Assembly: GCF_013409645.1 (NCBI RefSeq)
Contig: NZ_JACCBG010000001.1
Span: 2,106,001 to 2,170,000, forward strand
DNA: 64,000 nt
Reading direction: 5' to 3'
Source: Nocardioides panaciterrulae
GTDB lineage: Bacteria > Actinomycetota > Actinomycetes > Propionibacteriales > Nocardioidaceae
Shown: positions 46,703-58,127 of the stretch, piece by piece
Numbering within the stretch: the first letter of the stretch is position 1
Layout: each line of letters begins with the position of its first letter
The notes under the pieces: model-generated
The model's database searches: none
What the model was told of the DNA's origin: nothing
The model's input: only the letters and a program-made list of their open reading frames with translations
Made by a program: the position numbers and the translations under genes

Positions 46703-47026
46703 TCAGTCACCCAGGATGACGACCCGGCTGATGACACCGTCCCGCACCTGGTAGGCGACGACGTACCCGGTGGTCTCGCCGCCAGTGAGCACGCGCTCGT
46801 GGTCGACCACCCAGTCGCGCTCGCACAGCCGTTCGATGACGTCGGCGTGCACGTCGGCATGGTGGGCGAAGAGCCGGCTGTAGGCGTCCCGCATCTCCGC
46901 GTGACCGGTCATCAAGGAGCGGCCGTCGCCGCTGGTGACCACGGCGTCGACCGCGTAGCAGGCGACGAAACCGTCGACATCGTGGGCGTTGTACGCCGCG
47001 AGCTGGGCCACCACCGGATCGTCCAT
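46703..47026 (-). CDS. SnoaL-like (NTF2-fold) protein
   Basis: 107 residues from ATG at 47026, with GGAG nine bases upstream; a GTG two codons earlier lies too close to the SD. VVAQLAAYNAHDVDGFVACY and AVVTSGDGRSLMTGHAEMRDAY match NTF2-like SnoaL domains, which can be small hydrolases, isomerases or ligand-binding proteins. Substrate unknown. The gene stands 55 bp upstream of a lipoprotein gene on the same strand. Confidence 0.85.
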   Translation of the reverse strand: MDDPVVAQLAAYNAHDVDGFVACYAVDAVVTSGDGRSLMTGHAEMRDAYSRLFAHHADVHADVIERLCERDWVVDHERVLTGGETTGYVVAYQVRDGVISRVVILGD

Positions 47027-47081
47027 GTGCACTCTCTCCTTCGTTCCATCCGACCCCGTTCCGTCCGTCCACCGACGGCGC

Positions 47082-48041
47082 TCAGGACCGGGTCCGGACC
47101 ACGACAGGGCGGTCGTCGTCCAGCCACTGCAGGGCGCCGGCGGTCCCGGACAGCCATGCCTTGGCCCGCTGCCACGCCGTCCACCAGCGCACCGGCGAGC
47201 CGGACCCGGGCGCGATCTGACGGTCCCCGTGCTGCCAGTCCGTCGCGCACGCCGAGGAGGTGGGGCTCCACGTCGTCTGGAGCGCGTCGAGACCGGTGAG
47301 TCCCCGCAGCGCCGACCCCGACAGCTCGGTCGGAGCCGACGACGAGGGCCCCGTCGGCACCGTGGGACTCGTCGGCACCGTGGGACTCGGCGTGAGCGGG
47401 GTGGCCGGCGGCGGCACGTCCGAGGGGCTCCCGACCAGGGAGCCGGTACGCCGTAGGTGCAGCGCGGTCAGCGCGCAGCTGACCAGGGCCCTGCCGCGCA
47501 CCGAGCCGGCCCGGGCCGCCACCGCCTGGGAGTCCGTGCCGTGCGCGGGCAGCGCCTGCACGCCTGCCATCAGGCTGGTCCAGGCCACGGACCAGCCGCG
47601 CGCCAGCCTCCAGGAGGCGTCGTCGGCGGGTCCCCAGACCAGTGCCGACTCCCCCGGCAGCACCAGGCCCGGCGGCACGGCGACGTGGGCGCGCAGCCAC
47701 CTGGTCCACAGGTCGCCGCCGACCACCCGGAACGAGTGGGCGCCGGGCTGGGTCGTCCAGGCCGCGCGGCTGCCGTCGTAGAAGAGCACCGGCCCGGAGC
47801 GCCGGTCACTGGTGCAGCCGCGCAGGTCGTGCAGGGACGGTGCCGGCCGCCCCGCGGGCGTGGTGAGCGTGAGCCGCAGCGGGTAGGCGGTCGGGCATCC
47901 GGACCTGGTCATCACCGCGACGGTCCGCACGCTGGGTCCGGCGTCCGCCGAGCAGCCGGCGACCAGCGGGGCCGATCCGAGCAGGGCCGGGGCGAGGAGG
48001 GCCGCGACGAGGCGGCGGACTCGACCAGAACCAGCGGGCAT
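47082..48041 (-). CDS. Putative lipoprotein of unknown function
   Basis: 319 residues. Signal and lipobox APLVAGC (Cys about 30). Residues about 33-200 look globular, with cysteines (SGCPTAYPLRLTLT, LRGCTSDRRSG). A Pro/Ser/Thr linker with a TxPTVPTxP-type repeat follows, then a Trp-rich C-terminus (WWTAWQRAKAWL). SD GGAGG precedes ATG by four bases. No family recognised; surface anchoring is predicted. An 18-bp tandem DNA repeat (47353-47388) encodes part of the linker. Confidence 0.75.
   Translation of the reverse strand: MPAGSGRVRRLVAALLAPALLGSAPLVAGCSADAGPSVRTVAVMTRSGCPTAYPLRLTLTTPAGRPAPSLHDLRGCTSDRRSGPVLFYDGSRAAWTTQPGAHSFRVVGGDLWTRWLRAHVAVPPGLVLPGESALVWGPADDASWRLARGWSVAWTSLMAGVQALPAHGTDSQAVAARAGSVRGRALVSCALTALHLRRTGSLVGSPSDVPPPATPLTPSPTVPTSPTVPTGPSSSAPTELSGSALRGLTGLDALQTTWSPTSSACATDWQHGDRQIAPGSGSPVRWWTAWQRAKAWLSGTAGALQWLDDDRPVVVRTRS
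47353..47388. repeat. 18-bp direct repeat in the lipoprotein linker
   Basis: GTCGGCACCGTGGGACTC occurs twice in tandem (47353-47370 and 47371-47388). It is in frame (six codons) and encodes the Pro/Ser/Thr/Val-rich linker, so it could change length by slippage. Confidence 0.9.
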
Positions 48042-48246
48042 CCTTCCTCCCCCGGATCGGTCGCGCGACGGGACTCAGACGTGTTCGCTCCAGTCTCGGC
48101 ACCGCCGGCTCGTGGCGGCGACTGCCGAAGGTCCCGGGCCCGGCTGCGAACGTTCCCTCTCGCAGCGCGCCCGCCAGGGCGCGCACCCGCCGCGCGCCGG
48201 CGTCGTCCGCCGGGAAACCGGTGGCGCGCTCCGATAGGTTCGCCCC

Positions 48247-49776
48247 ATGAGTGCCCCGGGAGTCGACCCGACCTTCACCGCCCTGCCCTACCGGCGCCTC
48301 GGTGACGCCGCGCTGACCCGGGCCCGCGAGCTGGGGGTGAGCCACGCGGACTTCCGGTTCGAGCGGGTGCGCTACCAGCACCTCGGCGTCCGTGACGGCG
48401 TGCTCCAGGGGGCCAGCGACCAGGAGGACCTCGGCTTCGCGGTCCGGGTGATCCACCGCGGCGCGTGGGGGTTCGCCTCCGGAGTGGTGCTGACCCCGGA
48501 GGAGGCCGCCCGGGTCGCCGAGACCGCTGTCCAGGTCGCCCTGCTGGCCGCCGAGATGACCAGCACCCCGGTCGAGATCGCGCCCGAGCCGGTGTACGAC
48601 GACGTCACGTGGGTCTCGTCCTACGTCACCAACCCGCTGGACGTGCCGGTCGCCGAGAAGGCCGCGCTGCTGATCGACTGGACCGACCGGCTGCGCACGG
48701 GCGCGGCCGTCGACCACGCCTCGGCGTACCTCCAGCAGGTGCAGGAGAACAAGTACTACGCCGACCTGCACGGCACCCGCACCACCCAGCAGCGGGTGCG
48801 GATGCAGCCCGGCTTCGAGGCGATGGGCGCCGGCGCCGACACCTTCGACTCGATGGCCAGCATCGCGCCCCCGGTCGGCCGCGGCTGGGAGTACCTCACC
48901 GACGGCAGCTACGACTGGGACGGCGAGATCGAGCAGGTGCCCGAGCTGCTCGCGGAGAAGCTCAAGGCGCCCAGCGTCGAGGCCGGCAGCTACGACCTGG
49001 TCATCGACCCCTCGAACCTGTGGCTGACGATCCACGAGTCCGTGGGGCACGCGACCGAGCTCGACCGCGCGCTCGGCTACGAGGCCAACTACGCCGGCAC
49101 CTCGTTCGCGACGTACGACAAGCTCGGCAAGCTCCAGTACGGCTCGCCGGTCATGAACGTCACCGGCGATCGCACCGTCGAGCACGGGCTCGCGAGCATC
49201 GGCTACGACGACGAGGGCGTGCGGACCCAGTCCTGGGACATCGTCCGGGACGGGGTGCTGGTCGGATACCAGCTCGACCGGGCGATGGCCCACCTGAAGC
49301 CCGAGCTCACGGCGCCGGACGGCGGCCCGGGCCGCTCGAACGGCTGCGCGTACGCCGACTCGCCCGGTCACATCCCCATCCAGCGGATGGCCAACGTCTC
49401 GCTGCAGCCGGCCGAGGACGGCCCCTCGACCGAGGAGCTCATCGGCCGGGTGGATGACGGCCTCTACATCGTCGGCGACAAGAGCTGGTCGATCGACATG
49501 CAGCGGTTCAACTTCCAGTTCACCGGCCAGCGGTTCTACCGGATCGCGAACGGCGAGCTCGTCGGTCAGGTGCGCGGCGCGGCCTACCAGGCCACCACCA
49601 CGGAGTTCTGGGGCTCGATGGAGGCCGTGGGCGGCCCCGAGACCTGGGTGCTCGGCGGCGCGTTCAACTGCGGCAAGGCCCAGCCCGGCCAGGTCGCCTC
49701 GGTCAGCCACGGCTGCCCGACCTCGCTCTTCCGGGGCGTGCGGATCCTGAACACCACCGACGAGGCAGGCCACTGA
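48247..49776 (+). CDS. tldD: TldD family metalloprotease
   Basis: 509 residues. The metal-binding HExxxH is in TIHESVGHATEL, which identifies the active TldD subunit. TldD/TldE heterodimers degrade unfolded peptides and process peptides such as microcins. The partner TldE is immediately downstream (ATG overlaps the stop). No peptide precursor gene was recognised nearby. Confidence 0.93.
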   Translation: MSAPGVDPTFTALPYRRLGDAALTRARELGVSHADFRFERVRYQHLGVRDGVLQGASDQEDLGFAVRVIHRGAWGFASGVVLTPEEAARVAETAVQVALLAAEMTSTPVEIAPEPVYDDVTWVSSYVTNPLDVPVAEKAALLIDWTDRLRTGAAVDHASAYLQQVQENKYYADLHGTRTTQQRVRMQPGFEAMGAGADTFDSMASIAPPVGRGWEYLTDGSYDWDGEIEQVPELLAEKLKAPSVEAGSYDLVIDPSNLWLTIHESVGHATELDRALGYEANYAGTSFATYDKLGKLQYGSPVMNVTGDRTVEHGLASIGYDDEGVRTQSWDIVRDGVLVGYQLDRAMAHLKPELTAPDGGPGRSNGCAYADSPGHIPIQRMANVSLQPAEDGPSTEELIGRVDDGLYIVGDKSWSIDMQRFNFQFTGQRFYRIANGELVGQVRGAAYQATTTEFWGSMEAVGGPETWVLGGAFNCGKAQPGQVASVSHGCPTSLFRGVRILNTTDEAGH

Positions 49777-51194
49777 TGACCCTCTCCGCCAACATCTCCG
49801 ACATCGCCGACAGCAGCCCCCAGGGGCTCGTCGAGCACGCGCTCGCCACCAGCACCGCCGACGACTGCGTCGTGATCGTGCGGGACGCGACCAGCGCGAA
49901 CCTCCGCTGGGCCAACAACACGCTCACCACGAACGGCGTGATGCACGCCGTCACCGCCACCGTGGTGTCGTTCGTGAAGCGGGCCGACGGGATCGCCGCC
50001 GGTTCGGTCACCGGCAGCGCGAGCTCGACCGAGCAGATGACCGCCCTGGTGGAGGGTGCGGACGCCGCCGCCCGGGCGGGCTCGGCGGCGGAGGACGCCG
50101 CGGAGCTGGTCGCCGGTGAGGCTGCCCCCGACTGGGACCTGGGCCCGGTCCACACCGACGTGCACGTCTACGACGCGTTCGCGCCGGCGCTGGGCGAGGC
50201 GTTCGGGCGGGCGACCGCGCAGGACCGCCTGCTCTACGGCTTCGTCAACCACGAGCTGACCACGACCTACCTCGGCTCCAGCACCGGGCTGCGGCTCCGC
50301 CACGTCCAGCCCACCGGGCACTACGGGTGCACCGGCAAGACCGCCGACCTCGGCACCAGCGCCTGGGTGGGCGGCGCCACCCGCGACTTCACCGACGTCG
50401 ACGCGCTCGCCATGGACGCCGCGCTCGCCGAGCGGCTCGGCTGGGCGACCCGACGGGTGGAGCTGCCGGCCGGCCGGTACGACACGATCCTGCCCCCGGC
50501 CGCGACCGCCGACCTGATGATCGACGCCTACTGGTACGCCGGCGCCCGGGTCGCCTGGGAGGGCCAGTCGGTCTACAGCCACCGGGGCGGCGGGACCCGG
50601 ATCGGCGAGCGCATCGTCGCGCCGGGCGTCGACCTCTACTCGGACCCGGCGTACCCGGGCCTGGAGTGCGCGCCGTTCAACGTCGCGACGTCCTCGGGCA
50701 ACGAGTCTTCGGTCTTCGACAACGGCCTCCCGCTCGCGCGGACCGACTGGATCCGCGACGGCGAGCTGTCCGCCCTCCTGCAGACCCGGCACTCCGCGGC
50801 GATGACCGGCCAGCCGGTCACCCCGGCGATCGACAACCTGGTGCTCAGCGTCGACGGGGCCACCGGCAGCATCGACGACCTGGTGGCCGGCACCGAGCGG
50901 GGCCTGCTGCTGACCTGCCTGTGGTACATCCGCGAGGTCGACCCGCAGAGCCTGCTGCTGACCGGCCTCACCCGCGACGGGGTCTACCTCGTCGAGAACG
51001 GCGAGATCACCGGCGCGGTGAACAACTTCCGGTTCAACGAGAGCCCGGTCGACCTGCTCCGCCGGTTCTCGCACGCCTCCCAGACGGTGCCGAGCTTCAG
51101 CCGCGAGTGGGGCGACGACTACTTCAGCCGCACCGCCACCCCGGCGCTGCGGGTCCCCGACTTCAACATGTCCAGCGTCTCCCAGGCCCTCTGA
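49776..51194 (+). CDS. tldE: TldE/PmbA family protein
   Basis: 472 residues. Same overall fold as TldD but lacks HExxxH, so it is the non-catalytic partner. DCVVIVRDATSANLRWANNT and the central LPPAATADLMIDAYWYAGAR match PmbA/TldE. Starts at the last base of tldD (TGATG), one operon. The 3' end overlaps the convergent Nudix gene by 76 nt, which is longer than usual. Confidence 0.92.
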   Translation: MTLSANISDIADSSPQGLVEHALATSTADDCVVIVRDATSANLRWANNTLTTNGVMHAVTATVVSFVKRADGIAAGSVTGSASSTEQMTALVEGADAAARAGSAAEDAAELVAGEAAPDWDLGPVHTDVHVYDAFAPALGEAFGRATAQDRLLYGFVNHELTTTYLGSSTGLRLRHVQPTGHYGCTGKTADLGTSAWVGGATRDFTDVDALAMDAALAERLGWATRRVELPAGRYDTILPPAATADLMIDAYWYAGARVAWEGQSVYSHRGGGTRIGERIVAPGVDLYSDPAYPGLECAPFNVATSSGNESSVFDNGLPLARTDWIRDGELSALLQTRHSAAMTGQPVTPAIDNLVLSVDGATGSIDDLVAGTERGLLLTCLWYIREVDPQSLLLTGLTRDGVYLVENGEITGAVNNFRFNESPVDLLRRFSHASQTVPSFSREWGDDYFSRTATPALRVPDFNMSSVSQAL

Positions 51195-51655
51195 CCGTTC
51201 CGTGAGTGGAACGCGTTCACCAGAGCCGTGCGCACGAGCACGTGGGCGGGAGGGGGCAGCTCCTCGAGCTCGAACCATTCGAGGCCGTCGTGCTCCTCGG
51301 GAGCGACGTTCGCTGGCGTCCCCTGCCAATCACGCACCAGCCAAGCGCTCAGGAGTGCCGGCTCCTCTGCAGGTCCTGCGGTCAGCCGACAGAGATGGGA
51401 CGCCGAGCCCGTCGCTATCTGCACGCCGAGCTCCTCATGCAGCTCCCGCGTGAGCGCCTCAAGTTCCGACTCGCCAGCCTCAATGAGGCCCCCGGGCAGT
51501 TCCCACACATCCGGGTACGCACGCTTGTCCGGTCTGCGATGCGCGAGCAGGACTCGACCTTCGCGAACCAGCGCGCCGACAACGACCTCATGCATTCGAC
51601 CATCAGAGCACGGACGTCCGACACAGGCCGGGGAGTACGCCCCCACCTCTCGCAT
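51119..51655 (-). CDS. Nudix hydrolase
   Basis: 178 residues from ATG at 51655. The Nudix box is GGLIEAGESELEALTRELHE followed by ELGV, an exact GX5EX7REUXEEXGU. Hydrolyses nucleoside diphosphates linked to another moiety, e.g. oxidised nucleotides; substrate unknown. An alternative start is at 51595 (MHEVVVG). The TGA of the upstream membrane gene and this ATG are 2 bp apart, indicating coupling. The C-terminus overlaps tldE. Confidence 0.88.
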   Translation of the reverse strand: MREVGAYSPACVGRPCSDGRMHEVVVGALVREGRVLLAHRRPDKRAYPDVWELPGGLIEAGESELEALTRELHEELGVQIATGSASHLCRLTAGPAEEPALLSAWLVRDWQGTPANVAPEEHDGLEWFELEELPPPAHVLVRTALVNAFHSRNGQRAWETLDMLKSGTRSAGVAVRLK

Positions 51656-51657
51656 CC

Positions 51658-52038
51658 TCAGCCGACCTTCCAGGCCAGCAGGTTCTGGACCAGGAACACC
51701 AGCGGGAGCGCCCAGGCGACACAGACGGGTACGACGCCGCCGCGCACCCCGCGGTGGACCGCGTTCATGCCGTAGTGGCTGGTGAGGAGCGCCGGCGCCA
51801 TGAAGACGAGCAGCGCGGGATACCCCACGGCGACCGCGAGCCAACCCGGTGCGGTGGAGGTCTCGAAGCCGGAGTAGCCGTAGGCGGTGGCCAGCAACTC
51901 CCCGACCGCGATCGCCGCGGCGAGCGAGGGCAGGAACAGCAGCAGCGACCACCACGCCCACCGGTGGTCGCGGCGCGCCCGCGGGTCCGGCCCGGGCCGG
52001 ACCGCCTGCGGCAGCTGGATCGTGGCGGTGTCGCTCAC
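51658..52038 (-). CDS. Small integral membrane protein
   Basis: 126 residues from GTG at 52038 (VSDTATIQLP), with a G-rich SD about ten bases upstream. Three hydrophobic segments: WWSLLLFLPSLAAAIAVGEL, WLAVAVGYPALLVFMAPALL, and VPVCVAWALPLVFLVQNLLA. No family recognised. Coupled to the Nudix gene downstream. Function unknown. Confidence 0.72.
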   Translation of the reverse strand: MSDTATIQLPQAVRPGPDPRARRDHRWAWWSLLLFLPSLAAAIAVGELLATAYGYSGFETSTAPGWLAVAVGYPALLVFMAPALLTSHYGMNAVHRGVRGGVVPVCVAWALPLVFLVQNLLAWKVG

Positions 52039-52190
52039 GTTCGCAGCGTCACCCCCGCTTGCAGGGCCGGGGAGGGACCAACGGCCCGTTCGGCTCGGGA
52101 CATCCACGGGACCGCGGAAGTCGGGTGCAACCAACCCGCCCGGCGGGGCGTATCTGCGTCGACATCACCACCGAGCACAGGAGAACCCCC

Positions 52191-52769
52191 ATGCGCAGCA
52201 CCCAGCCACTTCTGGCGCTGGCCGCGGCCGCCACCTCCGCCCTGACCGGGCTGGGTGTCGCGTCGGCCGGAGCCGCCGCCCCGGCGACCACGGTCGCCGC
52301 AGCCGCCCCGGCCACCGCGGCCGCCGCAGCCACCGAGGGCGCCACCACCCGCGAGTTCGGCTACGTCATCGAGTGCGGCGGGACCATCCGCGGCCGGACG
52401 ATCAACGCCAGCCTGTACGAGAACAACCGCCATCCCGCCGTCATCCAGGTCCTGCTGGGCAGCGACGGCGACCAGGTCGGCGGCTCCCGGGAGGTGGCCG
52501 ACGGCTTCGTCGACCACACGCAGGTCCACGGGAGCATCCGGGTGGGCGGCCACCGCGCCGTCATCGAGGGCCACGCCTCCCGGCTGCGGCACCGCACCCA
52601 GGTCCACGAGGAGTACACCGACGCGGGCCAGGAGATCGTCGTCGACGGCTACCACCGCAAGCTGGTCGGGGACCTGACGCTGACCTGGCGGCACCGGACG
52701 GTGCCGCTGACCTGCGACAACGCGTTCTTCTACGACCTGCAGGTCACCAAGACCGACATCACCGGCTGA
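52191..52769 (+). CDS. Secreted hypothetical protein
   Basis: 192 residues from ATG at 52191, SD AGGAG seven bases upstream. Signal peptide with a long Ala-rich h-region (LLALAAAATSALTGLGVASA) and an Ala/Thr linker to about residue 52. The mature part has histidine-rich beta-type segments (HTQVHGSIRVGGHRAVIEGH) and ends FYDLQVTKTDITG. Two cysteines (ECGG, TCDN) could form a disulfide. No family recognised; His-rich region may bind metal. Confidence 0.72.
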   Translation: MRSTQPLLALAAAATSALTGLGVASAGAAAPATTVAAAAPATAAAAATEGATTREFGYVIECGGTIRGRTINASLYENNRHPAVIQVLLGSDGDQVGGSREVADGFVDHTQVHGSIRVGGHRAVIEGHASRLRHRTQVHEEYTDAGQEIVVDGYHRKLVGDLTLTWRHRTVPLTCDNAFFYDLQVTKTDITG

Positions 52770-52777
52770 GCCGGCGA

Positions 52778-54133
52778 TCAGCGGTCGGCACGACCCGGGG
52801 GCCCGCCGGGGATGGGGGCCTCCGGGTCGTACGGCGTCCGCGTGTAGACGAACGTGGCCACGTCGAGGTGGCCGACCGACCCGTCCGGCCGGCGTACGAC
52901 GCGCAGCTCCTCGCCGGCGTGGTAGCCGAAGGTGCCGATCACCCGTCCGTCGACGACGCCGAAGCGGTACTTGACCGCGCCGTCCCGCGACGCGACGAGC
53001 TCGTCACCGTCGAGGGCGAACACGAACGGCGTGTTGCCCCAGTGCCACACGCCGAGCACGTCGGCCAGCTCCGCGGGCACCGCGCGAGTCGGCCGCCACG
53101 GCGCGAGGACGGTGGGCTCGCTGAGCTCGAGCTCCTCGAGCAGCCCGGCCACCAGGTCCCCGGGCGTCAGCCCCGTGGTGGCGTTGGTCAGCACCACGGC
53201 GCCGGTACGGCGGGGCCGGTCCACGAAGCAACCCGCGAGGAACCCGGGCATCGAGCCGGTGTGCCCGACGAGCATGCCCGAGCCGCCGGCCTGGAGCTGG
53301 AAGCCCAGTCCGTGGGCGTAGCCGAGCGCGTCGTCGCGGTCCCCGGACTGCGGGTGCGACGCGGCGTGCAGGTCCTCCAGCGACAGCACGTCGGGGTGCC
53401 CGCGGAGCAGGAAGGTGTTGTAGGTCGCCAGGTCGTGCAGCGTCGACCAGGCCTGGCCGGCCGGGGCCATCGCCCCGGTGTCGGTGGCCGGCTCGTCCAC
53501 GAGCGTGCGGGCGTACGGGTGCACGCTGTGGCCCGGTGCGGCCGCCCCCTGGGGCAGGTACGTCGTGCGCGTCATCCCCAGCGGCTCGAGCACCCTGGCC
53601 CGGACCGCCTCCCACCACGACCCGTCGCAGGCGCGGGCGACCACCTCGCCCAGCAGCGCGAAGCCCAGGTTGGAGTAGTGGAACTGCTGCAGGTGGGGGA
53701 AGACCTCCCCGGCCCCGTCATGGGTCTCGGTGAGCTCCTCCCAGCTCATCCCGGACGAGCGCTCCCACCACGACCCGATGGGCTCCGAGGGCATGCCGGA
53801 GTTGTGGGCGAGCAGGCTGCGCAGGGAGCGGTCGGCGTAGGCGACGTCGCCGAGCCAGGCCGAGGCGGGCGTGTCCAGGTCCAGCACCCCGTCGCGGGCG
53901 AGCCGGAGCACGACCACCGCGGTGAGGGTCTTGGTGATCGACCCGATCCGGTACTGCACGTCGAGGGGGTCGTGGCCCGGCACCGGCGCCGCGCCGTACA
54001 CCCCCGTCCAGACCAGGCCGCCGTCCCGGAGCACCCCGGCCACCACCGAGGGCAGCCGCCCGGTCGCCTGGGCCCGCGCGAGGCGGGCCAGCAGGCGCCG
54101 GGCGGTGACCGGGGCGACGGGCTCGGGGGTCAT
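52778..54133 (-). CDS. Serine hydrolase of the beta-lactamase/penicillin-binding family
   Basis: 451 residues from ATG at 54133. The active-site SxxK is SITK in YRIGSITKTLTAVVVLRLA; LLAHNSGMPS carries the second motif region; HTGSMPGFLAG resembles the third KTG/HTG motif. No clear signal peptide. These enzymes include esterases, D-aminopeptidases and beta-lactamase-like hydrolases. The start is 10 bp after gcvP, probably co-transcribed but unrelated in function. Confidence 0.88.
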   Translation of the reverse strand: MTPEPVAPVTARRLLARLARAQATGRLPSVVAGVLRDGGLVWTGVYGAAPVPGHDPLDVQYRIGSITKTLTAVVVLRLARDGVLDLDTPASAWLGDVAYADRSLRSLLAHNSGMPSEPIGSWWERSSGMSWEELTETHDGAGEVFPHLQQFHYSNLGFALLGEVVARACDGSWWEAVRARVLEPLGMTRTTYLPQGAAAPGHSVHPYARTLVDEPATDTGAMAPAGQAWSTLHDLATYNTFLLRGHPDVLSLEDLHAASHPQSGDRDDALGYAHGLGFQLQAGGSGMLVGHTGSMPGFLAGCFVDRPRRTGAVVLTNATTGLTPGDLVAGLLEELELSEPTVLAPWRPTRAVPAELADVLGVWHWGNTPFVFALDGDELVASRDGAVKYRFGVVDGRVIGTFGYHAGEELRVVRRPDGSVGHLDVATFVYTRTPYDPEAPIPGGPPGRADR

Positions 54134-54143
54134 GGCCGGGAGC

Positions 54144-57014
<2,871 letters not shown>

Positions 57015-57063
57015 GGAGGGCTCCTCGGATCGGGTCGATCGGGTCGCCTCCCCCTCTGTCACG

Positions 57064-57083
57064 CCGTGGGGGTCACCCCACGG
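57064..57083 (-). promoter_or_regulatory. Expression-platform hairpin of the glycine riboswitch
   Basis: 8-bp perfect stem CCGTGGGG/CCCCACGG with a four-base loop, between the aptamer and the gcvP ribosome-binding site. It lies about 50 bases before the start. Possibly the terminator or antiterminator stem of the riboswitch. Confidence 0.55.
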
Positions 57084-57084
57084 G

Positions 57085-57206
57085 CTCCAGAGCTGCCTGG
57101 TCCGCACGGTCCTGGCGCCTGAGAGGTTCCGGGGAGGAATTGCCCCTTCGGCGCTCCGGACCCCGGGCTCCTGGCCGGGGAACGGAGACTCTCCCGTGCG
57201 GGATAG
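57085..57206 (-). ncRNA. Glycine riboswitch (gcvT-type aptamer)
   Basis: On the minus strand the leader of gcvP holds the core of the gcvT glycine aptamer in order: GGAGAG near the 5' end, CGCCGAAGGGGCAA, CCTCTCAGGCGCCAGGACC, then GGACCAGGC and CTCTGGAG. It appears to be one aptamer with a short 3' partner, not a full tandem pair. Directly upstream of gcvP, so glycine would switch on its own degradation. Boundaries are approximate. Confidence 0.85.
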
Positions 57207-57236
57207 TCGGCGCTGCCCAGCCTACGGCATGAGAAA

Positions 57237-57263
57237 GCCCCGGCCGATCTCTCGGGCCGGGGC
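57237..57263 (-). terminator. Rho-independent-like terminator of the MerR gene
   Basis: GGCCCCGGCC-type stem of 9-10 bp around a short loop, followed on the minus strand by TTTC. It lies 38 bp after the MerR stop (57301) and just before the glycine riboswitch, separating the two transcripts. Confidence 0.7.
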
Positions 57264-57300
57264 CATCCCACACAGTGGGGAAAGAGCTGGTCGGCGGTGG

Positions 57301-57897
57301 TCAGCCGATCTTGCGCGCCGCCCGGCGCGCCGCGAGCTCGTCGCCCGCGCCGGCCGCGGACTCCTCGGAGGTGCGCTCGCTGGGGAGCTCGGCCAGGGTG
57401 CCCTCGATCTCCTGCCACACGCCGCCGATCGCGATGCCGAAGACGCCCTGCCCACCCTGGAGCAGGTCGATGATCTCGTCGTTGCTGGTGCACTCGTAGA
57501 CCGAGGCGCCGTCGCTCATCAGCGTCACGCGGGTCAGGTCGTCGGTGCCGCGGGTGCGCAGGTGCTGCACGGCGGTGCGGATCTGCTGCAGCGAGATGCC
57601 CGCGTCCAGCAGTCGCTTGATGACCTTGAGGATCAAGATGTCGCGGAAGGAGTACAGCCGCTGCGAGCCGGAGCCGGCGGCCCCGCGGACCGAGGGCTCC
57701 ACCAGGCCGGTGCGGGCCCAGTAGTCGAGCTGGCGGTAGGTGATCCCGGCGGCGCTGCACGCGGTGGGGCCGCGGTAGCCGGTGTCGCTGGGCAGCGGGG
57801 AGACGTCGTCGTCGAAGAGGAGCCCCTGCTGCTGGGCGACCTCCGCGGCGCGGGCTGCCTCAGGGCTGGGCGCCCGGTCCTGCTCGTTGTCGTTCAC
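57301..57897 (-). CDS. MerR-family regulator (Rv1830/ResR-like)
   Basis: 198 residues from GTG at 57897 with GGAGG five bases upstream. Winged HTH TACSAAGITYRQLDYWARTG with the MerR pattern, then RLYSFRDILILKVIKRLLDA and a dimer helix (LLDAGISLQQIRTAVQHLRT). A C-terminal domain with EIIDLLQGGQGVFGI follows, as in Rv1830 of M. tuberculosis by position and form. Regulates growth- or resilience-type genes in that species; targets here unknown. Promoter at 58002-58031. Confidence 0.88.
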   Translation of the reverse strand: MNDNEQDRAPSPEAARAAEVAQQQGLLFDDDVSPLPSDTGYRGPTACSAAGITYRQLDYWARTGLVEPSVRGAAGSGSQRLYSFRDILILKVIKRLLDAGISLQQIRTAVQHLRTRGTDDLTRVTLMSDGASVYECTSNDEIIDLLQGGQGVFGIAIGGVWQEIEGTLAELPSERTSEESAAGAGDELAARRAARKIG

Positions 57898-58001
57898 TCG
57901 GTCCTCCGCGGGTCTACTCCGTTGGGCGTAACCCCCGGGGGAAGTGCGGTGACCCGGGGACCGGCGTGACCACAACGGTGGAGTTACAACAGAGACAGTT
58001 C

Positions 58002-58031
58002 AAGGTAGGCCGGTCGGCGAGGCGGGTCAAC
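58002..58031 (-). promoter_or_regulatory. Sigma-70-type promoter for the MerR gene
   Basis: TTGACC (58031-58026) and TACCTT (58007-58002) separated by 18 bp on the minus strand, about 105 bases upstream of the MerR GTG. Good match to actinobacterial housekeeping promoters. Predicted from sequence only. Confidence 0.55.
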
Positions 58032-58051
58032 GACAGGAGCGGCGTGTCGCA

Positions 58052-58076
58052 ACCCTCCACCTCAGGTAGAGGGTTA
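58052..58076. promoter_or_regulatory. 25-bp inverted repeat, candidate MerR-type operator
   Basis: Arms AACCCTC-c-ACCT and AGGT-a-GAGGGTT around a central C, with one mismatched pair. It lies 21 bp upstream of the -35 of the MerR promoter and downstream of the DUF151 stop. The arm-length and symmetry suit a MerR dimer. A related, degenerate site is at 59979-60002. Confidence 0.6.
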
Positions 58077-58127
58077 GACATCTTCACCCGCACGCCCACC
58101 CTCATCCGACCGCTGGCGCGGCTCGGA

